From Pallidibacillus pasinlerensis (GTDB lineage: Bacteria; Bacillota; Bacilli; Bacillales; Caldibacillaceae): DNA of 64,000 nt. The stretch is taken from NCBI RefSeq assembly GCF_009996845.1, contig NZ_JAACYS010000005.1:19417-83416 (forward strand), read 5' to 3'. A program made the position numbers and the translations under genes. This document shows positions 1 to 8,555 of the stretch, one piece after another. The notes under the pieces are model-generated. The model ran no database searches and was not told where the DNA came from. It saw only the letters and a program-made list of their open reading frames with translations. The first letter of the stretch is position 1; each line of letters opens with the position of its first letter.

Positions 1-157
1 AAAAGCGGAAGGATTTTTATATTTTCATCCGCTATTAAAAGAATTCACAGAAAAACTTAATAAAAAGCTTGAAGTACGGGAAACGATCATCGGTTGTCTC
101 AATGAAAATTTACATGTTGATTTAATGGAAGAGCTATCGAAATACCTCGATGATTAA
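1..157 (+). CDS. yhaI: YhaI family protein (DUF1878), C-terminal part
   Basis: The window opens inside this gene. The frame starting at base 2 is open to the TAA at 155-157 and gives about 51 residues. They align well with the end of B. subtilis YhaI (shared pattern KAxGF...LNxKLxVxETI...LMEE). The function of YhaI is unknown. Its identity is also supported by the neighbour: in B. subtilis yhaI is convergent with hpr, as here. The two genes overlap tail to tail by 4 bp. The start codon lies outside the window. Confidence 0.85.
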   Translation, partial: KAEGFLYFHPLLKEFTEKLNKKLEVRETIIGCLNENLHVDLMEELSKYLDD

Positions 158-726
158 ACGACCTCTCTCTCTGTACTGTCTTCTTGTTTCTTATCTTCTT
201 CAAGTTTTGATAAATTAATTTTCTCTATATCTGAATACATTTTTTGGAAAATGTCCATAAAATCATCGCCATAAATATTACGTACCATAGCCATCAATTC
301 AAGGATATCAGGGTATTTTCCATAAATATCTTTTAGTGGTGATGCCCCTTGTAAAATTGTGTGTTTTGATGGCTCGAAATGTTCTAATAAATCGATTACT
401 AACTTTTCACCCTTTTCAGTTAGTTGGATGTAAGTGTTCCGCTTATCTTCTACCTTTTTAGAGAAAGTTAAGTAGCCTCTTTCTTCTAATTTTTTCGAGA
501 AATTAAAGGCTGTAGAAACATGCATCACCCCGAATTTTGCAATATCAGAGATTGATGCCCCGTGTAAATGATAAGCAATCCATAAAATATGATGTTCGTT
601 AATGTTCAAATCGTATGGTTTGATCCATTGCTGCCAATCTTTTTCGATAGCCTTCCATAATGCCTTTCCAAGCTGTGAAATTTTTTGGGTAAATAGTAGA
701 GCTTCTAATTTTGCATTTTTATCCAT
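154..726 (-). CDS. hpr: HTH-type transcriptional regulator Hpr (ScoC), MarR family
   Basis: This 190-residue protein matches the length and layout of ScoC/Hpr, the transition-state regulator that represses protease, peptide-transport and sporulation genes in Bacillus. A winged-helix MarR domain spans roughly residues 25-110, with the recognition region around [16 protein letters not shown] and the wing around [16 protein letters not shown]. The C-terminus is rich in Lys and Glu. The ATG is preceded by an AGGTGA Shine-Dalgarno at good spacing. The stop codon overlaps the end of yhaI by 4 bp on the opposite strand. No terminator is visible between the two convergent genes. Confidence 0.93.
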   Translation of the reverse strand: MDKNAKLEALLFTQKISQLGKALWKAIEKDWQQWIKPYDLNINEHHILWIAYHLHGASISDIAKFGVMHVSTAFNFSKKLEERGYLTFSKKVEDKRNTYIQLTEKGEKLVIDLLEHFEPSKHTILQGASPLKDIYGKYPDILELMAMVRNIYGDDFMDIFQKMYSDIEKINLSKLEEDKKQEDSTEREVV

Positions 727-991
727 TTTATCACCTACTTTTTATAATTTGTTATTTTTGAAAAATAATAGTGTTCAAAGGTTTGAATATACTGAATATT
801 GAAACACAAAAGAGTAAAATAATATAGATGTGTTTTAAGTATAAAAAGATTTAAAATTTTTCCCTTATTAATTGACAAATTCTACATGAAATTAAAAAAT
901 CCTCTTTATTTTAGAAAAATTTTTGGATTTTTATTATATATACTATCACAAATTCATAAAATGAAGTAGATGAATTTGATGGGAGGTAATA

Positions 992-1240
992 ATGGAAGGT
1001 GTAATTTACGGTTTAGCTGCGATTTGTCTCCTGTTATTGATTTTGCTCAGTTCTTTCAAAAGTTTAAAGAAACCTCAGCTAGTTACAAAAATCTCGATAC
1101 AAGAAGAACCTCACCGTAATTGCCGTTGGAAATTTATTTTTAGTATTTATAACCGTACTACTTATTTTTATTCACGTCCACCAGTAACAATCCCAATTTT
1201 CCAAAAAATTAATTTAAAAAAGTGTATTAACTGTATTTGA
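992..1240 (+). pseudogene. small membrane protein gene, probably frameshifted
   Basis: A strong GGGAGG ribosome site precedes the ATG at 992. The first 42 residues start with one hydrophobic helix (residues 4-20) and a Lys-rich loop. Reading on in this frame gives low-complexity sequence to 1240 that does not look like protein. In the +1 frame from about 1101 to the stop at 1185-1187 there is a convincing second membrane helix (VIAVGNLFLVFITVLLIFIH). Removing one base near 1103-1108 would join both helices into a protein of about 64 residues. I read this as a two-helix membrane protein broken by a one-base insertion or a sequence error. The position corresponds to that of yhaH in B. subtilis, but I see no similarity to YhaH. 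Confidence 0.45.
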
Positions 1241-1325
1241 AAAATTTACATGTTTTTTTATTGAATCAATGGTTTTTGTAAAAACTATACTTACACATTT
1301 TAAAATTTTCTTGAGTAGAATAAAT

Positions 1326-1390
1326 TGCCTTCTACAACTATTGTAACCTCAAATATCTAGAATATGAGGTTTATAGAAGTGTAGAAGGCA
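1326..1390. repeat. long imperfect inverted repeat downstream of trpP
   Basis: The outer arms are perfect over 11 bp (TGCCTTCTACA at 1326-1336, its complement at 1380-1390). An inner 7-bp pair (AACCTCA / TGAGGTT) brings the arms to about 26 bp. On the trpP strand the stem is not followed by a good T-run, so it is a poor classical terminator. It may be a weak terminator or a small palindromic element. Confidence 0.5.
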
Positions 1391-1410
1391 AAAAATGATT
1401 TTTAGCTTAT

Positions 1411-1935
1411 TTATTTTATTTCAGCGACTGTAATCTTACTTCGTTTTGCAATGCTGGCAACTATTGGGTACACTATGATCATAGCTAATGTGTTAAGTGC
1501 AGCAGTTGGCAGGACTATTGCTCCAAATAAGACGAGAAATGCCTCTGAAAATTGGAGAATCAATTTTGCCGAAATTAAAAAGATTGTTCCCGAAATAATT
1601 GTACCTACAGCAGTTAATACCGCATATGAAACGATGGAGCGGAATTTTTTAATCAATAGGAATAATCCGAAGAAAATAATTGCTGTAAAGAATTTATCGA
1701 GTAAGTTTGGAACAAATCCGCCCGGTACAGTAGTTGAAAGTCCAGAAATAATTCCTGTGGCAAGCCCAAGTATAAGGACGTTTTTAAAATTCGGAAATAA
1801 AATGATTGCTAAAAACATCATTAGCAAACTAAAATCTGGCTTCATTCCGCCTGCACCAATACCAGGAACAATAAAATGTAAAGCTGCACCTATCCCTACG
1901 AATAGTGCCATAACAACGAGCTCTTTAGTTTTCAT
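1411..1935 (-). CDS. trpP: tryptophan transporter TrpP
   Basis: This 174-residue, very hydrophobic protein has about five membrane helices and an N-terminal KTKELVVMALFVGIGAALHF segment typical of the TrpP/YhaG tryptophan importer of Bacillus. The ATG at 1935 is the likely start because a GAGGAGAG ribosome site lies 7 bases upstream. That ribosome site sits inside a run of GAG/UAG triplets, described separately, which suggests translational control by TRAP as known for B. subtilis trpP. It lies between hpr and hit, as in B. subtilis. Confidence 0.9.
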   Translation of the reverse strand: MKTKELVVMALFVGIGAALHFIVPGIGAGGMKPDFSLLMMFLAIILFPNFKNVLILGLATGIISGLSTTVPGGFVPNLLDKFFTAIIFFGLFLLIKKFRSIVSYAVLTAVGTIISGTIFLISAKLILQFSEAFLVLFGAIVLPTAALNTLAMIIVYPIVASIAKRSKITVAEIK

Positions 1936-1996
1936 AACTCAACTCTCCTCTTCTTTTCTAATCTCAACTCTCTATACTCCTATTGTGTCCTCTCTG
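1936..1996 (-). promoter_or_regulatory. probable TRAP (MtrB) binding site over the trpP ribosome site
   Basis: On the trpP strand the 60 bases before the ATG contain about ten GAG or UAG triplets, mostly separated by 0-4 bases (UAG-GAG-UAUAG-AGAG-UUGAG-AUUAG, then AAGAG-GAG-AGUUGAG). One further GAG lies in codon 5. The Shine-Dalgarno is part of the run. Tryptophan-loaded TRAP binds 9-11 such triplets and in B. subtilis blocks trpP translation this way. The triplets are seen directly; the binding is inferred. Confidence 0.8.
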
Positions 1997-2049
1997 ACCA
2001 ATAGCGAGTAATATTAATATACCATATAAAAATGTTCTGAAAAAGAGGA

Positions 2050-2104
2050 AATTTATAAAAAGGCGTTTTGCTATCCAAAAAATATTTGAATAACAAAACG
2101 CCTT
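2050..2104 (-). terminator. rho-independent terminator of hit
   Basis: A perfect 11-bp stem (AAGGCGTTTTG at 2060-2070 and its complement at 2094-2104) is followed on the minus strand by a T-rich tract. It lies just past the hit stop codon. Confidence 0.8.
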
Positions 2105-2108
2105 ATTG

Positions 2109-2528
2109 TTAAATGTTTTTATTAATTGTTTCGGCAATTTCTTGAAGTTGTTCCGGAGTATAATCATCGTTATGAGTTTCCCATTTTAGGCCGAATCCAT
2201 CTTCATTACCGTAACGTGGGATGATATGTAGATGATAATGGAATACTGTCTGATAAGCTTGCTCACCGTTATTGTTTAATAAGTTTAAACCAACTGGATT
2301 ATAAGCCTTTTTAACAGCATTTGAAATTTTAGGTACAGCTGCAAAAAGTTTTCCTGCAAGATCTTCAGGTAGTTCAAAGATGTTAGCGTGGTGTGCTTTC
2401 GGAATAACTAACGTATGTCCCTTTGTTACTTGAGAAATGTCAAGGAATGCATAGACATGTTCATCTTCGTAAACCTTCGCGGACGGAATTTCACCGTTGA
2501 TTATTTTACAAAAAATGCAATCGCTCAT
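2109..2528 (-). CDS. hit: HIT family protein Hit (histidine triad nucleotide hydrolase)
   Basis: This 139-residue protein of the histidine-triad superfamily probably hydrolyses nucleoside phosphoramidates or adenylated substrates. The N-terminal CIFCKIINGEIP motif and the C-terminal triad HYHLHIIPR are both intact. The length fits B. subtilis Hit (145 residues). I place the start at the ATG at 2528 (MSDCIFCK), which has an AAAGGATGG ribosome site 8 bases upstream. The longer reading from 2567 has no such site. In B. subtilis hit is divergent from ecsA, as here, but in this genome a 1.9-kb repeat and ncRNA region separates them. Confidence 0.92.
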   Translation of the reverse strand: MSDCIFCKIINGEIPSAKVYEDEHVYAFLDISQVTKGHTLVIPKAHHANIFELPEDLAGKLFAAVPKISNAVKKAYNPVGLNLLNNNGEQAYQTVFHYHLHIIPRYGNEDGFGLKWETHNDDYTPEQLQEIAETINKNI

Positions 2529-2644
2529 TCTAACCATCCTTTCGTTGATCAGGTTATGTTTCTTCATATTTTAGCATAAATTGGACAAAGATGGAAAAAG
2601 GATAGGGTCTCGTTGACAAAAAATGAGTGGAGATTAGCTCGAAA

Positions 2645-3892
2645 TGTCATTGAGGGGGCGTCTCATGGACAAAATGGAATGGTGAGAAGCGTAAAATGTC
2701 ATCGAGGATGCGTCTCGATGCCAAAATGGGATAGATTGAAGCTCGAAATGTCATCGAGGATGCGTCTCGATGACAAAATGGGATAGAGTGAAGCGTAAAA
2801 TGTCATCGAGGATGCGTTTCGATGCCAAAATGGGATAGAGTGAATCGCGAAATGTCATCGAGGATGCGTCTCGATGCCAAAATGGGATAGATTGAAGCTC
2901 GAAATGTCATCGAGGATGCGTCTCGTTGACAAAATGAGAAAGTGTGCATCGTAAAATGTCATCGAGCGAGCGACTCGTTGACAAAATGAGAAAGTGTGCG
3001 TCGTGAAATGTCATCGAGCGAGCGACTCGTTGACAAAATGAGAAAGTGTGCATCGTAAAATGTCATCGAGCGAGCGAATCGATGCCAAAATGGGATAGAT
3101 TGAAGCTCGAAATGTCATCGAGGATGCGTTTCGATGCCAAAATGGGATAGATTGAAGCTCGAAATGTCATCGAGGATGCGTCTCGTTGACAAAATGAGAA
3201 AGTGTGAAGCGTAAAATGTCATCGAGGATGCGTCTCGATGCCAAAATGGGATAGATTGAAGCTCGAAATGTCATCGAGGATGCGTCTCGTTGACAAAATG
3301 AGAAAGTGTGCATCGTAAAATGTCATCGAGCGAGCGAATCGATGCCAAAATGGGATAGATTGAAGCTCGAAATGTCATCGAGGATGCGTCTCGATGCCAA
3401 AATGGGATAGATTGAAGCTCGAAATGTCATCGAGGATGCGTCTCGATGCCAAAATGGGATAGATTGAAGCTCGAAATGTCATCGAGGATGCGTCTCGTTG
3501 ACAAAATGAGAAAGTGTGAAGCGTAAAATGTCATCGAGCGAGCGTCTCGATGCCAAAATGGGATAGATTGAAGCTCGAAATGTCATCGAGGATGCGTCTC
3601 GTTGACAAAATGAGAAAGTGTGAAGCGTAAAATGTCATCGAGGATGCGTTTCGATGCCAAAATGGGATAGAGTGAATCGCGAAATGTCATCGAGGATGCG
3701 TCTCGTTGACAAAATGAGAAAGTGTGCGTCGTAAAATGTCATCGAGCGAGCGTATCGATGCCAAAATGGGATAGATTGAAGCTCGAAATGTCATCGAGGA
3801 TGCGTCTCGTTGACAAAATGAGAAAGTGTGCATCGTAAAATGTCATCGAGGATGCGTCTCATGGACAAAATCAAATAAATATGGGATTGAAA
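2645..3892. repeat. tandem array of 24 hairpin repeats, 52 bp each
   Basis: The left arm TGTCATCGAG recurs every 52 bases exactly, from 2645 to 3841, giving 24 units with no indel. Only the first unit varies in the arm (TGTCATTGAG). Each unit continues with a 7-base loop (GATGCGT, CGAGCGA or CGAGCGT) and a right arm complementary to the left (CTCGATGACA in its perfect form, more often CTCGATGCCA or CTCGTTGACA). A 25-base spacer of two main types follows: AAATGGGATAGATTGAAG... or AAATGAGAAAGTGTG.... The first and last units share the variant right arm CTCATGGACA. The array is not coding: 52 is not a multiple of three and no long frame is open. A partial unit lies at about 2608-2640 and a decayed one near 3885-3905. 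Confidence 0.95.
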
Positions 3893-3936
3893 TGACCTCG
3901 AGGAAGGATTTTTGCAGATAAACGACAAACTGAGGA

Positions 3937-3990
3937 CAAAAAATAAAGAAGGCAAGGCATACGTATGCATCTGCAAACGTGTGCCTTGCC
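3937..3990 (-). terminator. strong rho-independent terminator of the candidate ncRNA
   Basis: GGCAAGGCACACG and CGTATGCCTTGCC (minus strand) pair over 13 bases with one G-T wobble. A T-rich stretch TTCTTTATTTTTT follows. This ends transcription before it enters the 52-bp repeat array. Confidence 0.85.
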
Positions 3991-4224
3991 CGTATGAAGG
4001 GAAATTTTGTTACGGGTTGCATTGCTACTCGACTTACAGGTTTTCTAAGTCACCTAAAGCATTCAAGCTCATCATCCCCGTTTCGTCATAAATAATTATG
4101 AACTTTCGGTTGATGACCTCCGATTAACACCCCATTTTACTGGTAGTGTACTACTGAATGCTACTTATAAAACGAGTAAAGCATCTTTCGCAATCACCCC
4201 ATTTAACTGTTTGGTGATTTCCCT
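3937..4224 (-). ncRNA. candidate structured small RNA, about 290 nt
   Basis: The minus strand has a TATAAT box (4231-4236) but only a weak -35. It then shows a series of hairpins: AATCACC/GGTGATT at the 5' end, an ATGC..TACT/AGTA..GCAT stem, a nested CATCA..CCG..TTCATAA stem-loop with its complements, a GACTTA/TAAGTC stem-loop inside a longer helix, and finally a very strong terminator. The terminator is the 13-bp GC-rich stem 3951-3963 with 3978-3990, followed by a T-rich tail to 3937. No open reading frame is evident. It does not match 6S, SRP, RNase P, tmRNA or a riboswitch that I can recall. Confidence 0.55.
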
Positions 4225-4404
4225 TCGCTAATTATATTAACCAGCTTACAAAAAATCATACATACTTTTTTCGTGAATTTTTTAAAATTCCTTCTCGAAT
4301 GTATTTTTGTTAAACTAGATGATGATTAAAGCAATATAAGCAGATTTGTTTGACAATCAACAAATATGTTCTTATATATTTTTAAATTAAAAAGGAGAGT
4401 GCCT

Positions 4405-5148
4405 ATGCCTTTATTGGAAATTGAAAACCTCACTGGTGGCTATACGAAGAAAAATGTTTTAAAAGACATAAGTTTTTCTGTAGAAAAAGGAGAAATTGTT
4501 GCATTAATCGGTTTAAATGGTGCAGGAAAGAGTACTACGATTAAACATATTATCGGTTTAATGGAACCAAAGAAAGGACAAATTCGTATTAATGGTAGGA
4601 CGATTCAAGAGAATCGTAATGAATACCGCAAGCAGTTTTCTTTTATTCCAGAATCTCCAGTACTTTATGATGAATTAACGTTGGAAGAACATTTACATTT
4701 AACTGCAATGGCTTATGGATTGAGCGAGAAGCAATTTAAAGTGCGCCTTGACATTTTATTAAAAGAATTCCGTATGCAAAAACGATTAAAATGGTTTCCT
4801 TCACATTTTTCAAAAGGGATGAAACAAAAAGTAATGATTATGTCAGCTTTTTTAGTAAAACCGGATTTATTCATTATTGATGAACCATTTGTTGGTCTTG
4901 ATCCACTTGCCATCCAAAGCCTGCTAGATCTAATGAAAGAAGAACAAAAGAAAGGTGCGGCCATATTAATGTCGACCCATATTCTTGCGACAGCGGAAAA
5001 GTATTGCGACCGGTTTGTTATTTTACATAATGGTGAAATTAAGGCGCAAGGTTCGATGGACGAGCTTCGTCAGCAATTCCAATTGAAAAATGCGAGTCTC
5101 GATGAAATTTATATTCAATTAACAAAGGAAGACGCGTCCGATGAATAG
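4405..5148 (+). CDS. ecsA: ABC transporter ATP-binding protein EcsA
   Basis: This 247-residue ATPase has exactly the B. subtilis EcsA length. Walker A is GLNGAGKST (residues 36-44), the signature region is FSKGMKQK, and Walker B is LFIIDEPF. The pattern MAYGL...LLKEFRM.KRLKWFP.HFSKGMKQKVMIM is diagnostic for EcsA. EcsAB is needed for protein secretion, competence and intramembrane proteolysis by RasP in B. subtilis. The start is the ATG at 4405 with AAAGGAG 7 bases upstream; the longer frame from 4366 includes this ribosome site. It overlaps ecsB by 8 bp. Confidence 0.95.
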   Translation: MPLLEIENLTGGYTKKNVLKDISFSVEKGEIVALIGLNGAGKSTTIKHIIGLMEPKKGQIRINGRTIQENRNEYRKQFSFIPESPVLYDELTLEEHLHLTAMAYGLSEKQFKVRLDILLKEFRMQKRLKWFPSHFSKGMKQKVMIMSAFLVKPDLFIIDEPFVGLDPLAIQSLLDLMKEEQKKGAAILMSTHILATAEKYCDRFVILHNGEIKAQGSMDELRQQFQLKNASLDEIYIQLTKEDASDE

Positions 5149-6361
5149 TGTTAATTTATGGAAAAAAAGATCAAATGAACGGTTAAAAGAAATTTTACGA
5201 TACGGTCGTTATATGTTTAATGACCACTTTATGTTAGTACTTCTTTTTGCTTTTGGAGCTGGCGCTTTTTATTATAAGGACTGGGTGGAGACGCTTGATG
5301 CTACTTTTCCGACGGCACCAATTTTTTCGATAGTTTTCGGTTTGCTTTTAACAACAGGAACGGTTATTACTTTTTTTAAAGAGCCTGACAAAGTATTTTT
5401 ACTGCCAATTGAAACGGAGTTAAAGCCATATTTAGTTCGTTCCTTTATATTAACTTATATTTGGAAAGCGTACTGGGTGTTTATGGTTTTACTAGTAGCA
5501 GCACCAATTTATGTGAATACTATAGGAACAGGAAGGGAGTTTCTCTATTTTGCGGGTCTTACCTTTTTATTAAAAGGGATTAATTTATGGATTCGTTGGA
5601 GTTGCGAATTTGATTCAGACAAGGAAACGATTCTTTGGGATTCCCTTATCCGGATTCTATTAAATGGCGCGATCGTATTTCTGTTTATAAAAGGAAGTTA
5701 TATCCTTTTTGTGACAAGTTTACTCATTTTTATCAGCTACGGTGTATATTACCACATACGAGCGAAAAAAAGTGGTTTGCCTTGGGAAAGACTAATTGAA
5801 AATGAAGAAAAACGAATGGTATTCTTTTACCAGTTAGCAAATTTATTTACTGATGTCCCTCATTTACGCAATCGTGTAAAACGAAGAAAATGGTTAGATG
5901 TATTTTTAGGAAGAATTACATTTACAAAACATCACACCTATACGTATTTGTATGTACGGACTTTTTTCCGTAGTGGGGATTATTTTGGTTTATTCATACG
6001 TCTTACAATAATTGGCGGCTTCCTTGTTTGGGGAATGGCAGGATCTTATATTGGCTATATAATCGCAGTGCTGTTCATTTATTTAACTGGTTTTCAATTG
6101 TTAAGTTTATGGAAGCATCATGAAGCGATAATTTGGACAGACCTATATCCTGTTGGTCAGGATGAAAAAAAGAAAGCTTTTCTAAAATTGCTAGTTAATA
6201 TTTCTTTGATTCAAAATATTATTTTTACTGTTCTCTTTTTAACATCGATGGAATGGGTAAAAGGAATTGGATTGTTTGCGCTACTCGCAATTTTTAGTTA
6301 TTGTTTCGTTTACTTATATTGTCAAAATCGTATAAAGAAGTGGGAAGAACAATATTTATAA
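5141..6361 (+). CDS. ecsB: ABC transporter permease EcsB
   Basis: This 406-residue multi-spanning membrane protein is the permease partner of EcsA (B. subtilis EcsB is 408). The N-terminus is cytoplasmic and basic (WKKRSNERLKEILRYGRYMFNDHF). Helices follow at about residues 28-50, 60-80, 100-125, 135-155 and 170-200, with further helices between 280 and 395. The start codon lies within the 3' end of ecsA, so the two are translationally coupled. The substrate of the Ecs transporter is not known. Confidence 0.93.
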   Translation: MNSVNLWKKRSNERLKEILRYGRYMFNDHFMLVLLFAFGAGAFYYKDWVETLDATFPTAPIFSIVFGLLLTTGTVITFFKEPDKVFLLPIETELKPYLVRSFILTYIWKAYWVFMVLLVAAPIYVNTIGTGREFLYFAGLTFLLKGINLWIRWSCEFDSDKETILWDSLIRILLNGAIVFLFIKGSYILFVTSLLIFISYGVYYHIRAKKSGLPWERLIENEEKRMVFFYQLANLFTDVPHLRNRVKRRKWLDVFLGRITFTKHHTYTYLYVRTFFRSGDYFGLFIRLTIIGGFLVWGMAGSYIGYIIAVLFIYLTGFQLLSLWKHHEAIIWTDLYPVGQDEKKKAFLKLLVNISLIQNIIFTVLFLTSMEWVKGIGLFALLAIFSYCFVYLYCQNRIKKWEEQYL

Positions 6362-6395
6362 AGTATAGTTCTAGCACCGTTGTGAGGTGAAGGAT

Positions 6396-7124
6396 TTGAA
6401 GTATGAAGAAAAAGCTTATGATGAACTGTTAGATTGGCAAAGAAAATTACGGAGAAGAGGAAATAAGTTCGGTCGGTTATCGAAAAATGTTCAAAATAAA
6501 ATGAATGGCATGATTCCTGAGAAGGTCCACAAAGCGTTGACGGAAGCCATTAAAGGAATGGTTCAAACGGTTTTAACGGGATCCAACCTTGTATTTAAAA
6601 ATAACTTCCCTCAAATGTTTACGCTAGAGGAGAAGGAAACGAAAATAAGAGAACAGTTGGATATATATCGAAAAACGGCAACGGTAGAAGGGGCGGGGAC
6701 CGGAGCGGGGGGATTGTTACTCGGTCTCGCTGATTTTCCACTTCTATTGTCAATTAAGTTGAAGTTTTTATACGATGTTGGGCGGATTTACCAATACGAT
6801 TTAAAAAATTATGAAGAACGGATTTTTTTATTAATGGTATTTCAACTTGCCTTTTCAAGTGACGAAAAACGGATTGAAACTTTAAATATTATTGAAAATT
6901 GGGATGAAGAGAAGAAACGGTTTGTGGATTTAGATTGGCAGACGTTTCAACAGGAGTATAGGGATTATATTGATTTAGTGAAAATGCTTCAGTTAGTGCC
7001 TGGGATAGGTGCAGTTGTTGGGGCATATGCGAATTATAAATTGTTGGACCGGCTTGGTGAAACAGCGATTTACGCATACCGAATGCGGTATTTTAATCAA
7101 TTGAATAATTTGAATGCTTATTAA
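6396..7124 (+). CDS. ecsC: EcsC family protein
   Basis: This protein of about 242 residues belongs to the EcsC family (Gly-rich segment around residues 94-113, VEGAGTGAGGLLLGLADFPLLL, then hydrophobic patches). It closes the ecsABC operon. Its function is unknown even in B. subtilis. A GTG at 6387 is possible, but the AGGTGA ribosome site at 6385-6390 overlaps it. I therefore prefer the TTG at 6396, which has correct spacing. Confidence 0.88.
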   Translation: MKYEEKAYDELLDWQRKLRRRGNKFGRLSKNVQNKMNGMIPEKVHKALTEAIKGMVQTVLTGSNLVFKNNFPQMFTLEEKETKIREQLDIYRKTATVEGAGTGAGGLLLGLADFPLLLSIKLKFLYDVGRIYQYDLKNYEERIFLLMVFQLAFSSDEKRIETLNIIENWDEEKKRFVDLDWQTFQQEYRDYIDLVKMLQLVPGIGAVVGAYANYKLLDRLGETAIYAYRMRYFNQLNNLNAY

Positions 7125-7141
7125 AAAATGATTCAAGTGTC

Positions 7142-7301
7142 AGTGGCGGACGTTTTCCTAGAGGATGCTTTGAGCCTCCTCGCCTCGCAAGCTCGGCTCT
7201 GGGGTCTCAAGACTCACGCTTTTCCCGCTGGACTCTGAAAAAGCTTCACTGAATAAGCACCGCAGGAAAAATGCCTTGAATTTTTCCGAGTCGCCGCCAC
7301 T
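7142..7301. repeat. GC-rich palindromic element, copy 1 (160 bp)
   Basis: The ends are the perfect inverted repeat AGTGGCGG (7142-7149) and CCGCCACT (7294-7301). Inside lies the sequence ...GCTTTGAGCCTCCTCG..., also present in the copy at 57021-57075 and inverted in the copy at 32316-32406. It is far more GC-rich than its surroundings and non-coding. It resembles the dispersed intergenic palindromic elements common in Bacillaceae. Confidence 0.8.
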
Positions 7302-7373
7302 TCCACATACTTATTTTTTCTGTTTTAGATGCATTAAGCCTCTAAACCTTCTTCTTTTTTCTTCTCTATAATA

Positions 7374-8555
7374 TTATTTACCGACTTCATGATAGCGAAC
7401 AGCAGCAGTGAACAATGTTTTTGCTGCAATGAGTAATGCTTTTTCGTTAAGATCAAATTTTGGATGATGGTGAGGGAATCTTGCTTCTTCTTTTTCTGGC
7501 ATTGCCCCTGTAAAGAAGAACGTACCCGGTACATGTTGTAAATAATATGCAAAGTCCTCACCGCCCATACGAGGTTCAGCTTTGCGGACTTCTTCAACAT
7601 CAGGTATATTTTTCGCAATTGTTGCGAGAAATTCTGTTTCTTCTTGATGGTTTACAAGCGGCGGGTAGCCTCGGAAATAATCGAATTCATATTCACAATC
7701 ATTAGCTAAACAAACGCCGCTTACGATTTTTTTAATTTCTTTTTCAATATTGTTGCGTACATCTTCATCAAAGGTGCGCACAGTTCCGACTAATTCAGCT
7801 GTGTCGGCAATAACATTAAAGGCATTATCAGCAACGAACTTCCCGATAGAAACGACTGCTTCTTTAATTGGATTCACTCGTCTTGCTACTATTTGTTGTA
7901 AATGAACAACGAGTTGGCTTGCTGTTACGATGGAATCTTTTGTAAGATGTGGATATCCACCATGTCCACCTTTACCTTTAATTGTAATTGTAAATCGGTC
8001 AGCTGCAGCCATAACTGGTCCTGTGCGATATAAAACATGTCCAACTCGTTCCGTTGACCAAAAATGATTGCCGAAAATGACATCAACCCCATCTAAACAG
8101 CCATCTTCAATCATCGTAATGGCCCCACCTGGAGCATATTCCTCTGCATGTTGATGAATAAAAACATAAGTACCAGGAAGTTCATCTTTTAATTCATAAA
8201 TTACTTTTGCAACATGAAGTAATGTCGATGTATGTCCATCGTGACCACAAGCGTGCATAATACCTGGAACTTTTGATTTATATGGAACATCCTTTTCATC
8301 TTGAATTGGAAGAGCATCGAAGTCTGCCCGTAAAGCAACGGTTTTACCAAATTTGCCACCTTTAATTCGTGCTACTACACCATTTCCACCAACATTTGTT
8401 CGAACTTCGACCCCTAGTTTTTCATAAAAATTGGCGATAAATTCGGCTGTTTTAAATTCTTTAAAAGAAAGTTCCGGATGTTGATGGAGATATCTGCGGA
8501 CGTCAATCATATTGTCGTAATTCTGTTCAAGTAGTTGATATCCTTTTTCAATCAT
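7374..8555 (-). CDS. yhaA: M20 family amidohydrolase YhaA (N-acyl-amino-acid or peptide hydrolase)
   Basis: This 393-residue metallo-amidohydrolase of the M20D group cleaves N-acyl amino acids or related amides. Metal-site segments are visible: HACGHDGHT, a Glu-Glu pair near HAEEYAPGG, and the C-terminal MGGEDFAYYL. The usual dimerisation domain is in the middle (KGKGGHGGYPH). The start is the ATG at 8555 (MIEKGYQ), which has a GGGAGGGG ribosome site; the ATG 15 bases upstream overlaps that site. It is the usual neighbour of ecsC, here in the opposite orientation. Confidence 0.9.
   Translation of the reverse strand: MIEKGYQLLEQNYDNMIDVRRYLHQHPELSFKEFKTAEFIANFYEKLGVEVRTNVGGNGVVARIKGGKFGKTVALRADFDALPIQDEKDVPYKSKVPGIMHACGHDGHTSTLLHVAKVIYELKDELPGTYVFIHQHAEEYAPGGAITMIEDGCLDGVDVIFGNHFWSTERVGHVLYRTGPVMAAADRFTITIKGKGGHGGYPHLTKDSIVTASQLVVHLQQIVARRVNPIKEAVVSIGKFVADNAFNVIADTAELVGTVRTFDEDVRNNIEKEIKKIVSGVCLANDCEYEFDYFRGYPPLVNHQEETEFLATIAKNIPDVEEVRKAEPRMGGEDFAYYLQHVPGTFFFTGAMPEKEEARFPHHHPKFDLNEKALLIAAKTLFTAAVRYHEVGK

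Noticed and set aside
1451..2011. Long plus-strand frame opposite trpP
   Set aside because: It is the antisense shadow of the trpP coding frame, without a ribosome site, and runs into the trpP leader.
2645..3892. The 24-unit array as a CRISPR
   Set aside because: Spacers are not unique: the same two or three spacer types recur, the repeat contains its own palindrome and loop variants, and no cas gene is present.
3937..4224. Candidate ncRNA as 6S RNA, SRP RNA, RNase P, tmRNA or a riboswitch
   Set aside because: None of the conserved core motifs of these classes is present; it is kept only as an unclassified candidate.
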